Origin: Chamaelirium japonicum
Taxonomy: Eukaryota; Streptophyta; Magnoliopsida; Liliales; Melanthiaceae
Assembly (NCBI GenBank): GCA_947650365.1
Contig: CANTAL010000028.1
Location: 806,001 to 870,000 of the forward strand
Direction: 5' to 3'
DNA: 64,000 bases
Shown: piece after piece, positions 40,167-55,200 of the stretch
Position numbering within the stretch: position 1 is the first letter of the stretch
Layout: each line of letters opens with the position of its first letter
Notes under the pieces: model-generated
The model's database searches: none
What the model saw: the letters and a program-made list of their open reading frames with translations, nothing else
What the model was told of the DNA's origin: nothing
Program-made: the position numbers and the translations under genes

Positions 40167-41049
40167 TTCATTCTAATTCATTCATACAATACATTCTAAT
40201 TCTTTCAAACGATCCATTCTAATTCATTCGTACGTTCCATTCTAATTCATTAGCACGATCCATGCTAATTCATTCGTTCGATCAATTCTAATTCATTAGC
40301 ACGATCCATTCTAATTCATTCGTACGATCCATTCTAATTCATTCACACGATCCATTCTAATTCATTCATAGGATCCATTCTAATTCATTCATACGATCTA
40401 TTCTAATTCTTTCGCACGAATGTATACATTCTAATTCATTCGCACGAATGTATCCATTATAATTCATTCGTACGATCCATTCTAATTCATTCGTACGATC
40501 CATTCTAATTCATTCGTACGATCCATTCTAATTCATTCATACGATCTATTCTAATTCATTCATACAATCCATTCTAATTCTTTCACACGATCCATTCTAA
40601 TTCATTCGTACGATCCATTCTAATTCATTCGCACAATCCATTCTATTTCATTCGTACGATCCATTCTTACACATTGGTACGATCCATTCTAATTCATTCG
40701 CACGAATGTATCCATTCTAATTCATTCGTACGAATCCATTCTAATCCATTCGTACAATCTATTCTATTTCATTCGTACGATCCATTCTTACTCATTCGTA
40801 TGATCCATTCTAATTCATTCGGACGAATGTATCCATTCTAATTTATTCGTACGATCCATTCTAATTCATTCGTACGATCCATTCTAATTCATTCGTACGA
40901 TCCATTCTAATTCATTCGTCCGATCCATTCTAATTCATTCGCACGAATGTATCCATTCTAATTCATTTGTACGGTCCATTCTAATTCATTCGCATAATCC
41001 ATTCTATTTCATTCGTACGATCCATTCTTACTCATTCGTATGATCCATT
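40167..41049 (+). repeat. F block 49
   Basis: Supermonomer copy of block 39, with the same CTTACACATTGG variant. Confidence 0.92.
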
Positions 41050-42194
41050 ATGGATACATTCGTGCGAATGAATTAGAATGGATCATACGAATGAGTAAGA
41101 ATGGATCGTACGAATGAAATAGAATGGATTGTGCGATTGAATTAGAATGGATCGTACGAATGAATTAGAATGGATCGTTTGAAAGAATTAGAATGGATTG
41201 TATGAATGAATTAGAATGGATCGTACGAATGAATTAGACTGGATCGTATGAGTGAATTAGAATGGATACGAAGGAATTAGAATGGATCGTACGAAGGAAT
41301 TAGAATGGATCATACGAATGAAATAGAATGGATCGTACGAAGGAATTAGAATGGATCGTACGAAGGAATTAGAATGGATCGTACGAATGAATTAGAATGG
41401 ATATATTCATGCAAATGAATTAGAATGGATCGTATGAATGAAATAGAATGGATCGTATGAGTGAATTAGAACGGATAGTACGAATGAAGTAGAATGGATC
41501 GTATGAATGAATTAGAATGGATACTTTCGTGCGAATGAATTAGAATGGATCGTATGAATGAATTAGAATAGATTGTGCGAATGAATTAGAATGGATCGTA
41601 CGAATGAATTAGAATGGATACATTCGTGCGAATAAATTAGAATGGATTGTATGAATGAATTAGAATGGATCGTACGAATGAATTAGAATGGATCTTACGA
41701 ATGAATTAGAATAGATTGCGCGAATGAATTAGAATGGATCATACAAATGAATTAGAATGGATCGTACGAAGGAATTAGAATGGATTGTACGAATGAATTA
41801 GAATGGATCGTACGAATGAATTAGAATGGATCGTACGAAGGAATTAGAATGGATCGTACGAATGAATTAGAATGGATCGTACGATTGAATTAGAATGGAT
41901 CATACGAATGAGTAAGAATGGATTCGAATGGATCGTGCGAATAAATTAGAATGGATCATACGAATAAATTAGAATGGATACATTCGTCTGAATGAATTAG
42001 AATGGATCATACGAATGAGTAAGAATGGATCGTACGAATGAAATAGAATAGATTATACGAATGAATTAGAATGGATCCTACGAATGAATTAGAATGGATC
42101 GTGTGAAAGAATTAGAATGGATTGTATGAATGAATTAGAATGGATCGTATGAATGAATTAGAATGGATCGTGCGAATGAATTCGAATGGATCGT
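41050..42194 (-). repeat. R block 50
   Basis: Supermonomer copy of block 40. Private changes include TTAGACTGG near 41,234 and CGTCTGAATG near 41,985. Confidence 0.92.
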
Positions 42195-43237
42195 ATGATC
42201 CATTCTAATTCATTCATACAATCCATTCTAATTCATTCGCACGAATGTATCCATTCTAATCCATTTGTACGATCCATTCTAATCCATTCGTACGATCCAT
42301 TCTAATTCATTCGCATGAATGTAACCATTCTAATTCATTCATTTGATCCATTCTAATTCATTCGTACGATCTATTCTAATTCATTCGTCCGATCCATTCT
42401 AATTCATTCGCACGAATGTATCCATTCTAATTCATTCGTACGATCCATTCTAATTCATTCGTACGATCCATTCTAATTCATTCGTAAGATCCATTCTAAT
42501 TCATTCCCACGATCCATTAATCCATTCTAATTTATTCGTACGATCCATTCTAATTCATTCGTACGATCTATTCTAATTCATTCGCACGAATGTAACCATT
42601 CTAATTCATTCATACGATTCATTCTAATTCATTCGTATGAGCTATTCTAATTCATTCGTACTATCCATTCTAATTCATTCTTACGATCCATTGTAATTCA
42701 TTCATACAATCCATTTAGATTCATTCGCACAAATGTATCCATTCAAATTCATTCGTACGATCCAGTCTGATTCATTCGTACGATCTATTCTAATTCATTC
42801 GTTCGAATGTATCCATTTTAATTCATTCGTACGATCCATTCTAATTCATTCATACGATGTAATTCATTCGTACGATCCATTCTAATTCATTCGTACGATC
42901 GATTCTAATTCATTCGCACTATCCATTCTAATTCATTCGTACGATCCATTCTAATTCATTCGTATGATCCATTCTAATTTATTCATTCAAATATATCCAT
43001 TCTAATTCATTCATACGATCCATTCTAATTCATTCGCACGATCCATTCTAATTCATTCGCACGAATGTATCCATTCTAATTCATTTGCACGATCCATTCT
43101 AATTCATTCCGATGATCTATTCTAATTCATTCGTACGATCCATTCTAATTCATTCTAATTCATTCGTACGATACATTCTACGATCCATTCTAATTCATTC
43201 GTATATTCTATTCTAATTCATTAGCACGATCCATGCT
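42195..43237 (+). repeat. F block 51
   Basis: Supermonomer copy of block 41, with its truncated units. One change is TTTATTCATTC near 42,979. Confidence 0.92.
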
Positions 43238-43258
43238 AATGAATTAGAATGGATCGTA
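43238..43258 (-). repeat. R block 52, copied single-monomer island
   Basis: Supermonomer copy of block 42. Confidence 0.9.
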
Positions 43259-44610
43259 CGATCCAATCTAATTCATTCATACGATCCATTCTTACTTATT
43301 TGTATGATCCATTCTAATTCAATCGTACGATCCATTCTAATTCATTCGTACGATCTATTCTAATTACTTCGTACGATCTATTCTAATTCATTCGTACGAT
43401 CCGTTCTAATTCGTTCGTACGATCCATTCTAATTCATTCGTACGATCCATTCTAATTCATTCGCGCAATCTATTCTAATTCATTCGTACGATCCATTCTA
43501 ATTCATTCGTACGATCCATTCTAATTCATTCATACAATCCATTCTAATTTATTCGCACGAATGTATCCATTCTAATTCATTCATACGATCCATTCTAATT
43601 CATTCGCACAATCTATTCTAATTCATTCATACGATCCATTCTAATTCATTCGCACGAATGTATCCATTCTAATTCATTCATACGATCCATTCTACTTCAT
43701 TGTTACTATCCGTTCTAATTCACTCATACGATCCATTCTAATTCATTCATACGATCCATTCTAATTCAATTGTACGAATATATCCATTCTAATTCATTCG
43801 TACGATCCATTCTAAGTTCTTAGTACGATCCATTCTAATTCCTTCGTACCATTCTAATTCCTTCGTACGATCCATTCTAATTCCTTCGTACAATCCATTC
43901 TATTACATTCGTATGATCCATTCTAATTCCTTCGTACGATCCATTCTAATTCCTTCGTGTCCATTCTAATTCACTCATACGATCCATTCTAATTCATTTG
44001 TACGATCCATTCTAATTCATTCATACAATCCATTCTAATTCAATCGCACGAATGTATCCATTCTAATTCATTCGTACGATCAGTTCTAATTCATTCACAA
44101 AATCTATTCTAATTCATTCATACGATCCATTCTAATTCATTCACACGAATGTATCCATTCTAATTCATTCATACAATCTATTCTAATTTATTTATACGAT
44201 CCATTCTAATTCACTCATACGATCCATTCTAATACATTCATACGATCCATTCTAATTCATTTGCACGAATATATCCATTCTAATTCATTCGTACGATCCA
44301 TTCTAATTCCTTCGTACGATCCATTCTAATTCATTCATACGATCTATTCTAATTCATTCGTACGATCCATTCTAATTCATTCGTACGATCCATTCTAATT
44401 CCTTCGTACGATCCATTCTAATTCATTCGTACGATCCATTCTAATTCATTCATACGATCCGTTCTAATTCTTTCACACGATCCATTCTAATTCATTCGTA
44501 CGATCCATTCTAATTCATTTGTGCAATCCATTCTATTTCATTCGTACGATCCATTCTTACTCATTCGTATGATCCATTCTAATTCATTCACACGAATGTA
44601 TCCATTCGTA
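43259..44610 (+). repeat. F block 53
   Basis: Supermonomer copy of block 43, with its 18-bp unit. It has more private changes than other blocks (for example near 43,355, 43,692, 43,880, 44,174 and 44,459). Confidence 0.92.
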
Positions 44611-45975
44611 CCAATGAATTAGAATAGATTGTACGAATGAATTAGAATGGATCGTACGAATGAATTAGAATGGATCGTACGAATGAATTAGAATGGATAC
44701 ATTCGTGCGAATAAATTAGAATGGATTGTGCGAATGAATTAGAATGGATCGTACGAATGAATTAGAATGGATATATTCGTGCAAATGAATTAGAATGGAT
44801 CGTATGAATGTATTAGAATGGATCGTATGAGTAAATTAGAATGGATCGTACGAATGAATTAGAATGGATTGTATGAATGAATTAGAATGGATCGTACGAA
44901 TGAATTAGAATGGATCATACGAATTAATTTGAATGGATCGTACGAATGAATTAGAATGGATCGTACGAATGAATTAGAATGGATCGTACGAATGAATTAG
45001 AATGGATGCATTCGTGCGAATGAATTAGAATGGATTGTGCGAATGAAAAAGAACAGATCGTGCGAATGAATTAGAATGGATCGCACGAATGAATTAGAAT
45101 GGATCGTGCGAATGAATTAGAATGGATTGTACGAATGAATTAGAATGGATACATTTGTGCGAATGAATTAGAATGGATCGTACAAATGAATTAGAATGGA
45201 TCGTATGAATAAATTAGAATGGATCGTACGAATGAATTAGAATGGATCGTGCGAATGAATTATAATGGATCGTACGAATGAATTAGAATGGATCGTGTGA
45301 AAGAATTAGAATGGATCGTACGAATGAATTAGAATGGATCGTGCGAATGAATTAGAATGGATCGTACGAATGAATTAGAATGGATACATTTGTGCGAATG
45401 AATTAGAATGGATCGTACGAATGAATTAGAATGGATCGTATGAATGAATTAGAATGGATCGTACGAATGAATTAGAATGGATCGTACGAATAAATTAGAA
45501 TGGATACATCCGTCCGAATGAATTAGAATGGATCATACGAATGAGTAAGAATGGATCGTACGAATGAAATAGAATAGATTGTACGAATGAATTTGAATGG
45601 ATCCTACGAATGAATTAGAATGGATCGTGCGAAAGAATTAGAATGGATTGTATGAATGAATTAGAATGGATCGTATGAAAGAATTAGAATGGATCGTACG
45701 AATGAATTAGAATGGATCGTACGAATAAATTAGAATGGATACATTCGTCCGAATGAATTAGAATGGATCATACGAATGAGTAAGAATGGATCGTACGAAT
45801 GAAATAGAATAGATTGTACGAATGAATTAGAATGGATCATACGAATGAGTAAGAATGGATCGTACGAATGAAATAGAATAGATTGTACGAATGAATTAGA
45901 ATGGATCCTACGAATGAATTAGAATAGATCGTGTGAAAGAATTAGAATGGATTGTATGAATGAATTAGAATGAAT
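44611..45975 (-). repeat. R block 54
   Basis: Supermonomer copy of block 44. CGTATGAGTAAATT near 44,825 against CGTATGCGTAAATT in block 44. Confidence 0.92.
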
Positions 45976-47843
45976 TCGTACGATCCATTCGAATTCATTC
46001 GCACGATCCATTCTAATTCATTCATACGATCCATTCTAATTCATTCATACAATCCATTCTAATTCTTTCACACGATCCATTCTAATTCATTCGTAGGATC
46101 CATTCTAATTCATTCTTACAATCTATTCTATTTCATTCGTACGATCCATTCTTACTCATTCGTATGATCCATTCTAATTCATTCGGACGAATGTATCCAT
46201 TCTAATTTATTCGTACGATCCATTCTAATTCATTCGTACGATCCATTCTAATTCATTCGTACGATCCATTCTAATTCATTCGCACGAATGTATCCATTCT
46301 AATTCATTCGTACGATCCATTCTAATTCATTCGTACGATCCATTCTAATTCATTCGCACGAATGTATCCATTCTAGTTCATTCGTTCGATCCATTCTAAT
46401 TCATTCGTACGATCCATTCTAATTCATTCGCACGATTCATTCTAATTCATTCGTCCGATCCATTCTAATTCATTCATACGATCCAATCTAATTCATTCGT
46501 ACCATCCATTCTAATTCATTCGCACAAATATATCCATTCTAATTCATTCGTACGATCCATTCTAATTCATTCGCACAATCCATTCTAATTCATTCGTCCG
46601 AACCATTCTAATTCATTCGCACGATCTGTTCTTATTCATTCGCACAATCCATTCTAATTCATTCGCACGAATGTATCCATTCTAATTCATTCGTACGATC
46701 CATTCTAATTCAGTCGTATGATCCATTCTAATTAATTTGTATGATCCATTCTAATTCATTCGTACGATCCATTCTAATTCATTCATACAATCCATTCTAA
46801 TTCATTCGCACGAATGTATCCATTCTAATTAATTCGTACGATCCATTCTAATTCATTCGTATAATCTATTCTTATTCATTCACACGATCCAGTCTAATTG
46901 ATTCGCACGATCCATTCTAATTGATTCGCACGAATGTATCCATTCTAATTCATTCGTATGATCCATTCTAATTCATTAATATGATCCATTCTAATTCATT
47001 CGTATGATCCATTCTAATTCATATACACAAAGGTATCCATTCTAATCCATTCGTAGGATCCATTCTAATCCATTTGTACGATCCATTCTAATTCATTCGT
47101 ACGATCCATTCTAATTCGTTCGCTCGAATGTATCCATTCTAATCCATTCGTACGATCCATTCTAATTCATTCGCATGAATGTAACCATTCTAATTCATTC
47201 ATTTGATCCATTCTAATTCATTCGTACGATCCATTCTAATTCATTCGTCCGATCAATTCTAATTCATTCGCACGAATGTATCCATTCTAATTCATTCGTA
47301 CGATCCATTCTAATTCATTCGTAAGATCCATTCTAATTCATTCGTACGATCCATTCTAATTCATTCGTACGATCCATTCTAATTCATTCGCACGAATGTA
47401 TCCATTCTAGTTCATTCGTACGATCCATTCTAATTCATTCGTACGATCCATTCTAATTCATTCGCACGATCCATTCTAATTCATTCGTACGATCAATTCT
47501 AATTCATTCGCACGAATGTATCCATTCTAATTCATTCATACGATCCATTCTAATTCATTCGTACGATCCATTCTAATTCACTCATACGATCCATTCTAAT
47601 ACACTCATACGATCCATTCTAATTCATTTGCACGAATATATCCATTTTAATTCATTCGTACGATCCATTCTAATTCCTTCGTACGATCCATTCTAATTCA
47701 TTCATACGGTCTATTCTAATTCATTCGTACGATCCATTCTAATTCATTCGTACGATCCATTCTAATTCCTTCATACGATCCATTCTAATTCATTCGTACG
47801 ATCCATTCTAATTCATTCGTACAATCTATTCTAATTCATTCGT
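45976..47843 (+). repeat. F block 55
   Basis: Supermonomer copy of block 45. Copy three starts near 47,274. 28-bp units near 47,389 and 47,509 are again 120 bp apart. Confidence 0.92.
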
Positions 47844-49983
47844 ACGAATGGATACATTCGTGTGAATGAATTAGAATGGATCGTACGAATGAGTAAGAAT
47901 GGATCGTACGAATGAAATAGAATGGATTGCACGAATGAATTAGAATGGATCATACGAATGAATTAGAATGGATCGTGTGAAAGAATTAGAATGGATTGTA
48001 TGAATGAATTAGAATGGATCGTACGAATGAATTAGAATGGATCGTACGAAGGAATTAGAATGGATCGTACGAATGAATTAGAATGGATCGCACGAATGAA
48101 TTAGAATAGATCGTACGAATGAATTAGAATGGATCGTACGAATGAATTAGAATGGATCGTACGAAGGAATTAGAATGGATCGTACGAATGAATTAGAATG
48201 GATCGTACGAATGAATTAGAATAGATCGTACGAATGAATTAGAATGGATCGTACGAAGAAATTAGAATGGATCGTAGGAATGAATTAGAATTGATCGTAT
48301 TAATGAATTAGAATGGATACATTCGTGCGAATGAATTAGAATTGATCGTATGAATGAATTAGAATGGATCGTGCGAATGAATAAGAATGGATCGTACGAA
48401 TGAATTAGAATGGATCGTACGAATGAACTAGAATGGATACATTCGTGCGAATGAATTAGAATGGATTGTACGAATGAATTAGAATGGATCGTACGAATGA
48501 ATTAGAATGGATCTTACGAATGAATTAGAATGGATCGTACGAATGAATTAGAATGGATCGTACGAATGAATTAGAATGGATACATTCGTGCGAATGAATT
48601 AAAATGGATCGGACGAATGAATTAGAATGGATCGTACGAATGAATTAGAAAGGATCAAATGAATGAATTAGAATGGTTACATTCATGCGAATGAATTAGA
48701 ATGGATCGTACGAATGGATTAGAATGGATCGTACGAATGGATTAGAATGGATACATTCGAGCGAATGAATTAGAATGGATCGTACGAATTAATTAGAATG
48801 GATCGTACGAATGGATTAGAATGGATCCTACGAATGGATTAGAATGGATACCTTTGTGCATATGAATGGATTAGAATGGATCCTACGAATGGATTAGAAT
48901 GGATCATATTAATGAATTAGAATGGATCGTACGAATGAATTAGAATGGATACATTCGTGCGAATGAATTAGAATGGATCGTGCGAATCAATTAGACTGGA
49001 TCGTGTGAATGAATAAGAATAGATCATACGAATGAATTAGAATGGATCGTACGAATTAATTAGAATGGATACATTCGTGCGAATGAATTAGAATAGATTG
49101 TATGAATGAATTAGAATGGATCGTACGAATGAATTAGAATGGATCATACGAATTAATTAGAATGGATCATACGAATGAATTAGAATAGATCATACGAATG
49201 AATTAGAATGGATCATACGAATGAATTAGAATGGATACATTCGTAGGAATGAATTAGAATGGATTGTGCGAATGAATAAGAACAGATCGTGCGAATGAAT
49301 TAGAATGGATCGTACGAATGAATTAGAATGGATACATTTGTGCGAATGAATTAGAATGGATCGTACGAATGAATTAGAATGGATCGTATGAATGAATTAG
49401 AATGGATCGTACGAATGAATTAGAATGGATCGTGCGAATGAATTAGAATGGATCGTATGAATGAATTAGAATGGATCGTACGAATGAATTAGAATGGATC
49501 GTACGAATGAACTAGAATGGATACATTCGTGCGAATGAATTATAATGGATCGTTTGAATGAATTAGAATGGATCGTACGAATAAATAAGAATGGATCTTA
49601 TGAATGAATTAGAATGGATCGTACGAATGAATTAGAATGGATCATACGAATGAATTAGAATGGATACATTTGTGCGAATGAATTAGAATGGATCAGACGA
49701 ATGAATTAGAATGGATCGTACGAATGAATTAGAATGGATCGTACGAATAAATTAGAATGGATACATTCGTCCGAATGAATTAGAATGGATCATACGAATG
49801 AGTAAGAATGGATCGTACGAATGAAATAGAATAGATTGTACGAATGAATTAGAATGGATCCTACGAATGAATTAGAATGGATCGTGTGAAAGAATTAGAA
49901 TGGATTGTATGAATGAATTAGAATGGATCGTATGAATGAATAAGAATGGATCGTGCGAATGAATTCGAATGGATTGTACGAAC
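47844..49983 (-). repeat. R block 56
   Basis: Copies block 36 up to 49,130, then continues differently (CATACGAATTAATT, AATAAGAACAG near 49,276, K near 49,757). Ends at a class c variant with AACTC. Confidence 0.9.
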
Positions 49984-50366
49984 TCATTCTAATTCATTCA
50001 TACAATCCATTCTAATTCTTTCACACGATCTATTCTAATTCATTCGTAGGATCCATTCTAATTCATTCATTCAATCTATTCTATTTCATTCGTACGATCC
50101 ATTCTTACTCATTCGTATGATCCATTCTAATTCATTTGGACAAATGTATCCATTCTAATTTATTCGTACGATCCATTCTAATTCATTCGTACGATCGATT
50201 CTAATTCATTCATACGATCCATTCTAATTAATTCGTCCGATCCATTCTAATTCATTCGCACGAATGTATCCATTCTAATTCATTCGTACGGTCCATTCTA
50301 ATTCATTTGCACAATCCATTCTATTTCATTCGTACGATCCATTCTTACTCATTCGTATGATCCAGT
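49984..50366 (+). repeat. F block 57
   Basis: CATACAAT, CTTTCACAC, CTATTTC/CTTACTC and 28-bp units near 50,150 and 50,260. Ends at a class d variant, CCAGTATGG. Confidence 0.9.
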
Positions 50367-51435
50367 ATGGATACATTCGTGCGAATGTATTAGAATGGAT
50401 CATACGAATGAGTAAGAATGGATCGTATGAATGAAATAGAATGGATTGTGCGAATGAATTAGAATGGATCGTATGAATGAATTAGAATGGATCGTGTGAA
50501 AGAATTAGAATGGATTGTATGAATGAATTAGAATAGATTGTATGAATGAATTAGAATGGATCGTACGAATGAATTAAAATGGATCGTACGAATGAACTAG
50601 AATGAATACATTCGTGCGAATGAATTAGAATGGATCGTACGAATGAATTAGAATGGATCGTACGAATGAATTAGAATGGATCTTTCAAACGAATTAGAAT
50701 GGATCGTACGAATGCACGATCCATGCGAATGAATTAGAATAGATCGTACGAATGAACTAGAATGGATACATTCGTGCGAATGAATTAGAATGGATCGTAC
50801 GAATGAATTAGAATAGATCGTACGAATGAATTAGAATGGATCTTACGAATGAATTAGAATGGATCGTACGAATGAATTAGAATGGATAGTACGAATGAAT
50901 TAGAATGGACACATTCGTGCGAATGAATTAGAATGGATCGGACGAATGAATTAGAATGGATCGTACGAATGAATTACAATGGATCGTACGAATGAATTAG
51001 AATGGATCGTACGAATGAATTAGAATAGCTCATACGAATGAATTAGAATGATTCGTATGAATGAATTAGAATGGTTACATTCGTGCGAATGAATTAGAAT
51101 GGATCGTACGAATGAATTAGAATGGATCATATTAATGAATTAGAATGGATCGTACGAATGAATTAGAATGGATACATTCGTGCGAATGAATTAGAATGGA
51201 TCGTGCGAATCAATTAGACTGGATCGTGTGAATGAATAAGAATAGATCATACGAATGAATTAGAATGGATCGTACGAATTAATTAGAATCTATACATTCG
51301 TGCGAATGAATTATAATGGATTGTATGAATGAATTAGAATAGATCGTACGAATGAATTAGAATGGATCATACTAATTAATTAGAATGGATCATACGAATG
51401 AATTAGAATGGATCGTACGAATGAATTAGAATGGG
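50367..51435 (-). repeat. R block 58
   Basis: K units, then an 11-bp F fragment CACGATCCATG at 50,715-50,725 that interrupts one monomer. AATCAATTAGAC near 51,208. Ends at GAATGGGTACGATCC, seen once. Confidence 0.88.
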
Positions 51436-51784
51436 TACGATCCATTCTAATTCATTCGCTCGAATGTATCCACTCTAATCCATTCGTACGATCCATTCTA
51501 ATCCATTCGTACGATCAATTCTAATTCATTCGCATGAATGTAACCATTCTAATTCATTCATTTGATCCATTATAATTCATTCGTACGATCCATTCTAATT
51601 CATTCGTCCGATCCATTCTAATTCATTCGCACGAATGTATCCATTCTAATTCATTCGTACGATCCATTCTAATTTATTCGTACGATCCATTCTAATTCAT
51701 TCGTAAGATCCATTCTAATTCATTCGTACGATCCATTCTAATTCATTCGTACGATCCATTCTAATTCATTCGCATGATCCATGC
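51436..51784 (+). repeat. F block 59
   Basis: GCTCGAATG 28-bp unit, M near 51,533, plain units. Ends at class l. Confidence 0.9.
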
Positions 51785-52350
51785 TAATGAATTTGAATGT
51801 ATCGTACGAATGAATTAGAATGGATCGTACGAATGAATTAGAATGGATCTTATGAAAGAATAAGAATGGATCGTACGAATGAATAAGAATGGATCATACG
51901 AATGAATTAGAATGGATCGTACGAATGAATTAGAATGGATCGTACGAATGAATTAGAATGGATACATTCGTGCGAATGAATTAGAATGGATCGGACGAAT
52001 AAATTAGAATGGATCGTACGAATGAATTAGAATGGATCAAAGGAATGAATTAGAATGGTTACATTCATGCGAATGAATTAGAATGGATTGTACGAATGGA
52101 TTAGAATGGATCGTACGAATGGATCGTACGAATGGATTAGAATGGATACATTCGAGCGAATGAATTAGAATGGATCGTACAAATGAATTAGAATGGATCG
52201 TACGAATGGATTAGAATGGATCCTACGAATGGATTAGAATGGATACCTTTGTGCATATGAATTAGAATGGATCATACGAATGAATTAGAATGGATCATAT
52301 TAATGAGTTAGAATGGATCGTATGAATGAATTAGAATGGATACATTCGTG
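51785..52350 (-). repeat. R block 60
   Basis: Has TATGAAAGAATAAG, M in R (52,036), an extra CGTACGAATGGAT stutter near 52,114 and N in R (52,233). Ends at class j. Confidence 0.9.
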
Positions 52351-53863
52351 CACGATCCATTCTAATTCATTCGCACGAATGTATCCATTCTAATTCATTC
52401 GTACGATCCATTCTAATTCATTAATATGATCCATTCTATTTCATTCGTACGATCCATTCTTACTTATTCGTATGATCCATTCTAATTCATTCGCACGAAT
52501 GTATCCATTCTAAATCATTCGTACGATCCATTCTAATTCATTCGTACGATCCATTCTAAATCATTCGTACAATCCATTCTATTTCATTCGTACGATCAAT
52601 TCTAATTCATTAGCACGATCCATTCTAATTCATTCGTACGAACCATTCAAATTCATTCACACGATCCATTCTAATTCATTCGTACAATCCATTCTATTTT
52701 ATTCGTACGATCCATTCTTACTCATTCGTATGATCCATTCTAATTCATTCGCACGAATGTATCCATTCTAATCCATTCGTACGATCCATTCTAATCCATT
52801 CGTACGATCCATTCTAATTCATTCGCATGAATGCAACCATTCTAATTCATTCATTTGATCCATTCTAATTCATTCGTACGATCCATTCTAATTCATTCGT
52901 CCGATCCATTCTAATTCATTCGCACGAATGTATCCATTCTAATCCATTCATACGATCCATTCTAATTTATTCGTATGATCCATTCTAATTCATTCGCACG
53001 AATGTATCCATTCTAATTCATTCGTACGATCCATTCTAATTCATTAATATGATCCATTCTAATTCATTCGTACGATCCATTCTAATTCATTCGCACGAAT
53101 GCATCCATTCTTGTTCATTTATACGATCCATTCTAATTCATTCGCACGATCCATTCTAATTCATTCGTACGATCCATTGTAATTCATTCATACGATCCAT
53201 TCTAATTCAATCGTATGATCCATCCTAATTCATTCGCACGATCCATTCTAATTCATTCGTACGATCCATTCTAATTCTTTCACACGATATATTCTAATTC
53301 ATTCGTACGATCCATTCTAATTCATTCGCACGATCCATTCTAATTCATTTGTACGATCCATTCTAATTCATTCATACGATCCATTCTAATTCATTTGTAC
53401 GATCCATTCTAATTCATTCGCACAAATGTATCCATTCTAATTCATTCGTATGATCCATTCTAATTCATTCGCACGATCCATTCTAATTCATTCGTACGAT
53501 CCATTCTAATTCATTCGCACGGTCTGTTCTTATTCATTCGCACAATCCATTCTAATTCATTCGCACGAATGTATCCATTCTAATTCATTCGTACGATCCA
53601 TTCTAATTCATTCGTACGATCCATTCTAATTCATTCGTATGATCCATTCTAATTAATTCGTATGATCCATTCTAATTCATTCGTACGATCCATTCTAATT
53701 CGTTCATACAATCCATTCTAATTCTTTCACACGATCCATTCTAATTCATTCGTACGATCCTTTCTAATTCATTCGTGCAATCCATTCTATTTCATTCGAA
53801 CGATCCATTCTTACTCATTCGTACGATCCATTCTAATTCATTCACATGAATGTATCCATTCGT
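52351..53863 (+). repeat. F block 61
   Basis: TTAATATG, two CTATTTC/CTTACTC sets, M near 52,824 with GCAACC, GGTCTGTTC near 53,521. Ends at class b. Confidence 0.9.
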
Positions 53864-54602
53864 ACGAATGAATTAGAATAGATTGTACGAATGAATTAGA
53901 ATGGATCGTACGAATGAATTAGAATGGATCGTACGAAGGAATTAGAATGGATCGTACGAATGAATTAGAATGGATCGTATGAATGAATTAGAATGGATCA
54001 TACGAATGAATTAGAATGGATCGTGCGAATGAATTAGAATGGATCGTACGAATGAATTAGAATGGATATATTCGTGCAAATGAATTAGAATGGATCATAT
54101 GAATGAATTAGAATGGATCGTATGAGTGAATTAGAACGGATAGTACGAATGAAGTAGAATGGATCGTATGAATGAATTAGAATGGATACATTCGTGCGAA
54201 TAAATTAGAATGGATCGTATGAATGAATTAGAATAGATTGTGCGAATGAATTAGAATGGATCGTACGAAGGAATTAGAATGGATACATTTGTGCGAATAA
54301 ATTAGAATGGATTGTGTGAATGAATTAGAATGGATCGTACGAATGAATTAGAATGGATCGTACGAATGAATTAGAATATATTGCACGAATGAATTAGAAT
54401 GGAATTAGAATGGATCGTACGAAGGAATTAGAATGGATCGTACGAATGAATTAGAATGGATCGTACGAATGAATTAGAATGGATCGTACGAAGGAATTAG
54501 AATGGATCATACGAATGAATTAGAATGGATCGTACGATTGAATTAGAATGGATCATACGAATGAGTAACAATGGATCGTATGAATGAATTAGATTGGATC
54601 GT
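53864..54602 (-). repeat. R block 62
   Basis: CGAAGG units, a doubled GGAATTAGAATGG near 54,391. Ends at GGATCGTACGATCC, seen once. Confidence 0.9.
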
Positions 54603-54625
54603 ACGATCCATTCTAATTCATTAGC
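54603..54625 (+). repeat. F block 63, single-monomer island
   Basis: About one F monomer between R runs, ending in TTAGCATGG. Confidence 0.82.
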
Positions 54626-55200
54626 ATGGATCGTGCTAATGAATTAGAATGGAATATACAAATGAATTAGAATGGATCGTAGAATGGATCGTACGAATGA
54701 ATTAGAATGAATTAGAATGGATCGTACGAATGAATTAGAATAGATCATAGGAATGAATTAGAATGGATCGTGCAAATGAATTAGAATGGATACTTTTGTG
54801 CGAATGAATTAGAATGGATCATGCGAATGAATTAGAATGGATCGTACGAATGAATTAGAATGGATATATTTGAACGAATAAATTAGAATGGATCATACGA
54901 ATGAATTAGAATGGATCGTACGAATGAATTAGAATGGATAGTGTGAATGAATTAGAATCGATCGTACGAATGAATTAGAATGGATCGTACGAATGAATTA
55001 GAATGGATCATACGAATGAGTAAAAATGGATCGTACGAATGAATTAGAATGGATCGTACGAATGAATTAGAATGGATCGTACAAATAAATTAGAATGGAT
55101 ACATTCGTCCGAATGAATTAGAATGGATCATAAGAATGAGTAAGAATGGATCGTAGAATGAAATAGGATAGATTGTACGAATGAATTAGAATGGATCCTA
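54626..55200 (-). repeat. R block 64
   Basis: Irregular: GTAGAATGG truncations near 54,680, a doubled GAATTAGAATG near 54,706, and CGTAGAATG near 55,152. K near 55,106. Ends at GGATCCTAGTACG, seen once. Confidence 0.88.

Larger units (their letters stand above)
26760..49130. repeat. 10,257-bp tandem supermonomer, 2.18 copies
   Basis: The same order of blocks and rare variants recurs at exactly 10,257 bp. The ACAATCTATT marker before a class a switch is at 27,307, 37,564 and 47,821; the CCATTATGG switch is at 30,788 and 41,045; CAAAGGTATCC is at 36,771 and 47,028. Copies are 26,760-37,016, 37,017-47,273 and a partial 47,274-49,130. Copy three departs where copies one and two read AATAAATT (28,617) and copy three reads AATGAATT (49,131). 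By eye I noticed only about twenty base differences between the full copies and no net indel, so the duplication is recent. Each copy carries ten orientation blocks, copied as a whole. Confidence 0.95.
51784..53870. repeat. Left copy of a 10.5-kb spaced duplication
   Basis: The class l switch (51,784/62,305), class j switch (52,350/62,881) and TTAATATG variant (52,421/62,952) recur in order. Offsets run from 10,521 to 10,555 bp, with a local drop to 10,508, so small indels and single monomers were gained or lost. The spacing resembles the 10,257-bp period, but the offsets differ and the two should not be merged. Confidence 0.75.

Noticed and set aside
26760-49130. Long transposon or virus-like element as cause of the 10,257-bp repeat
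   Set aside because: The unit contains only 23/28-bp satellite monomers, with no terminal repeats, coding region or target duplication.
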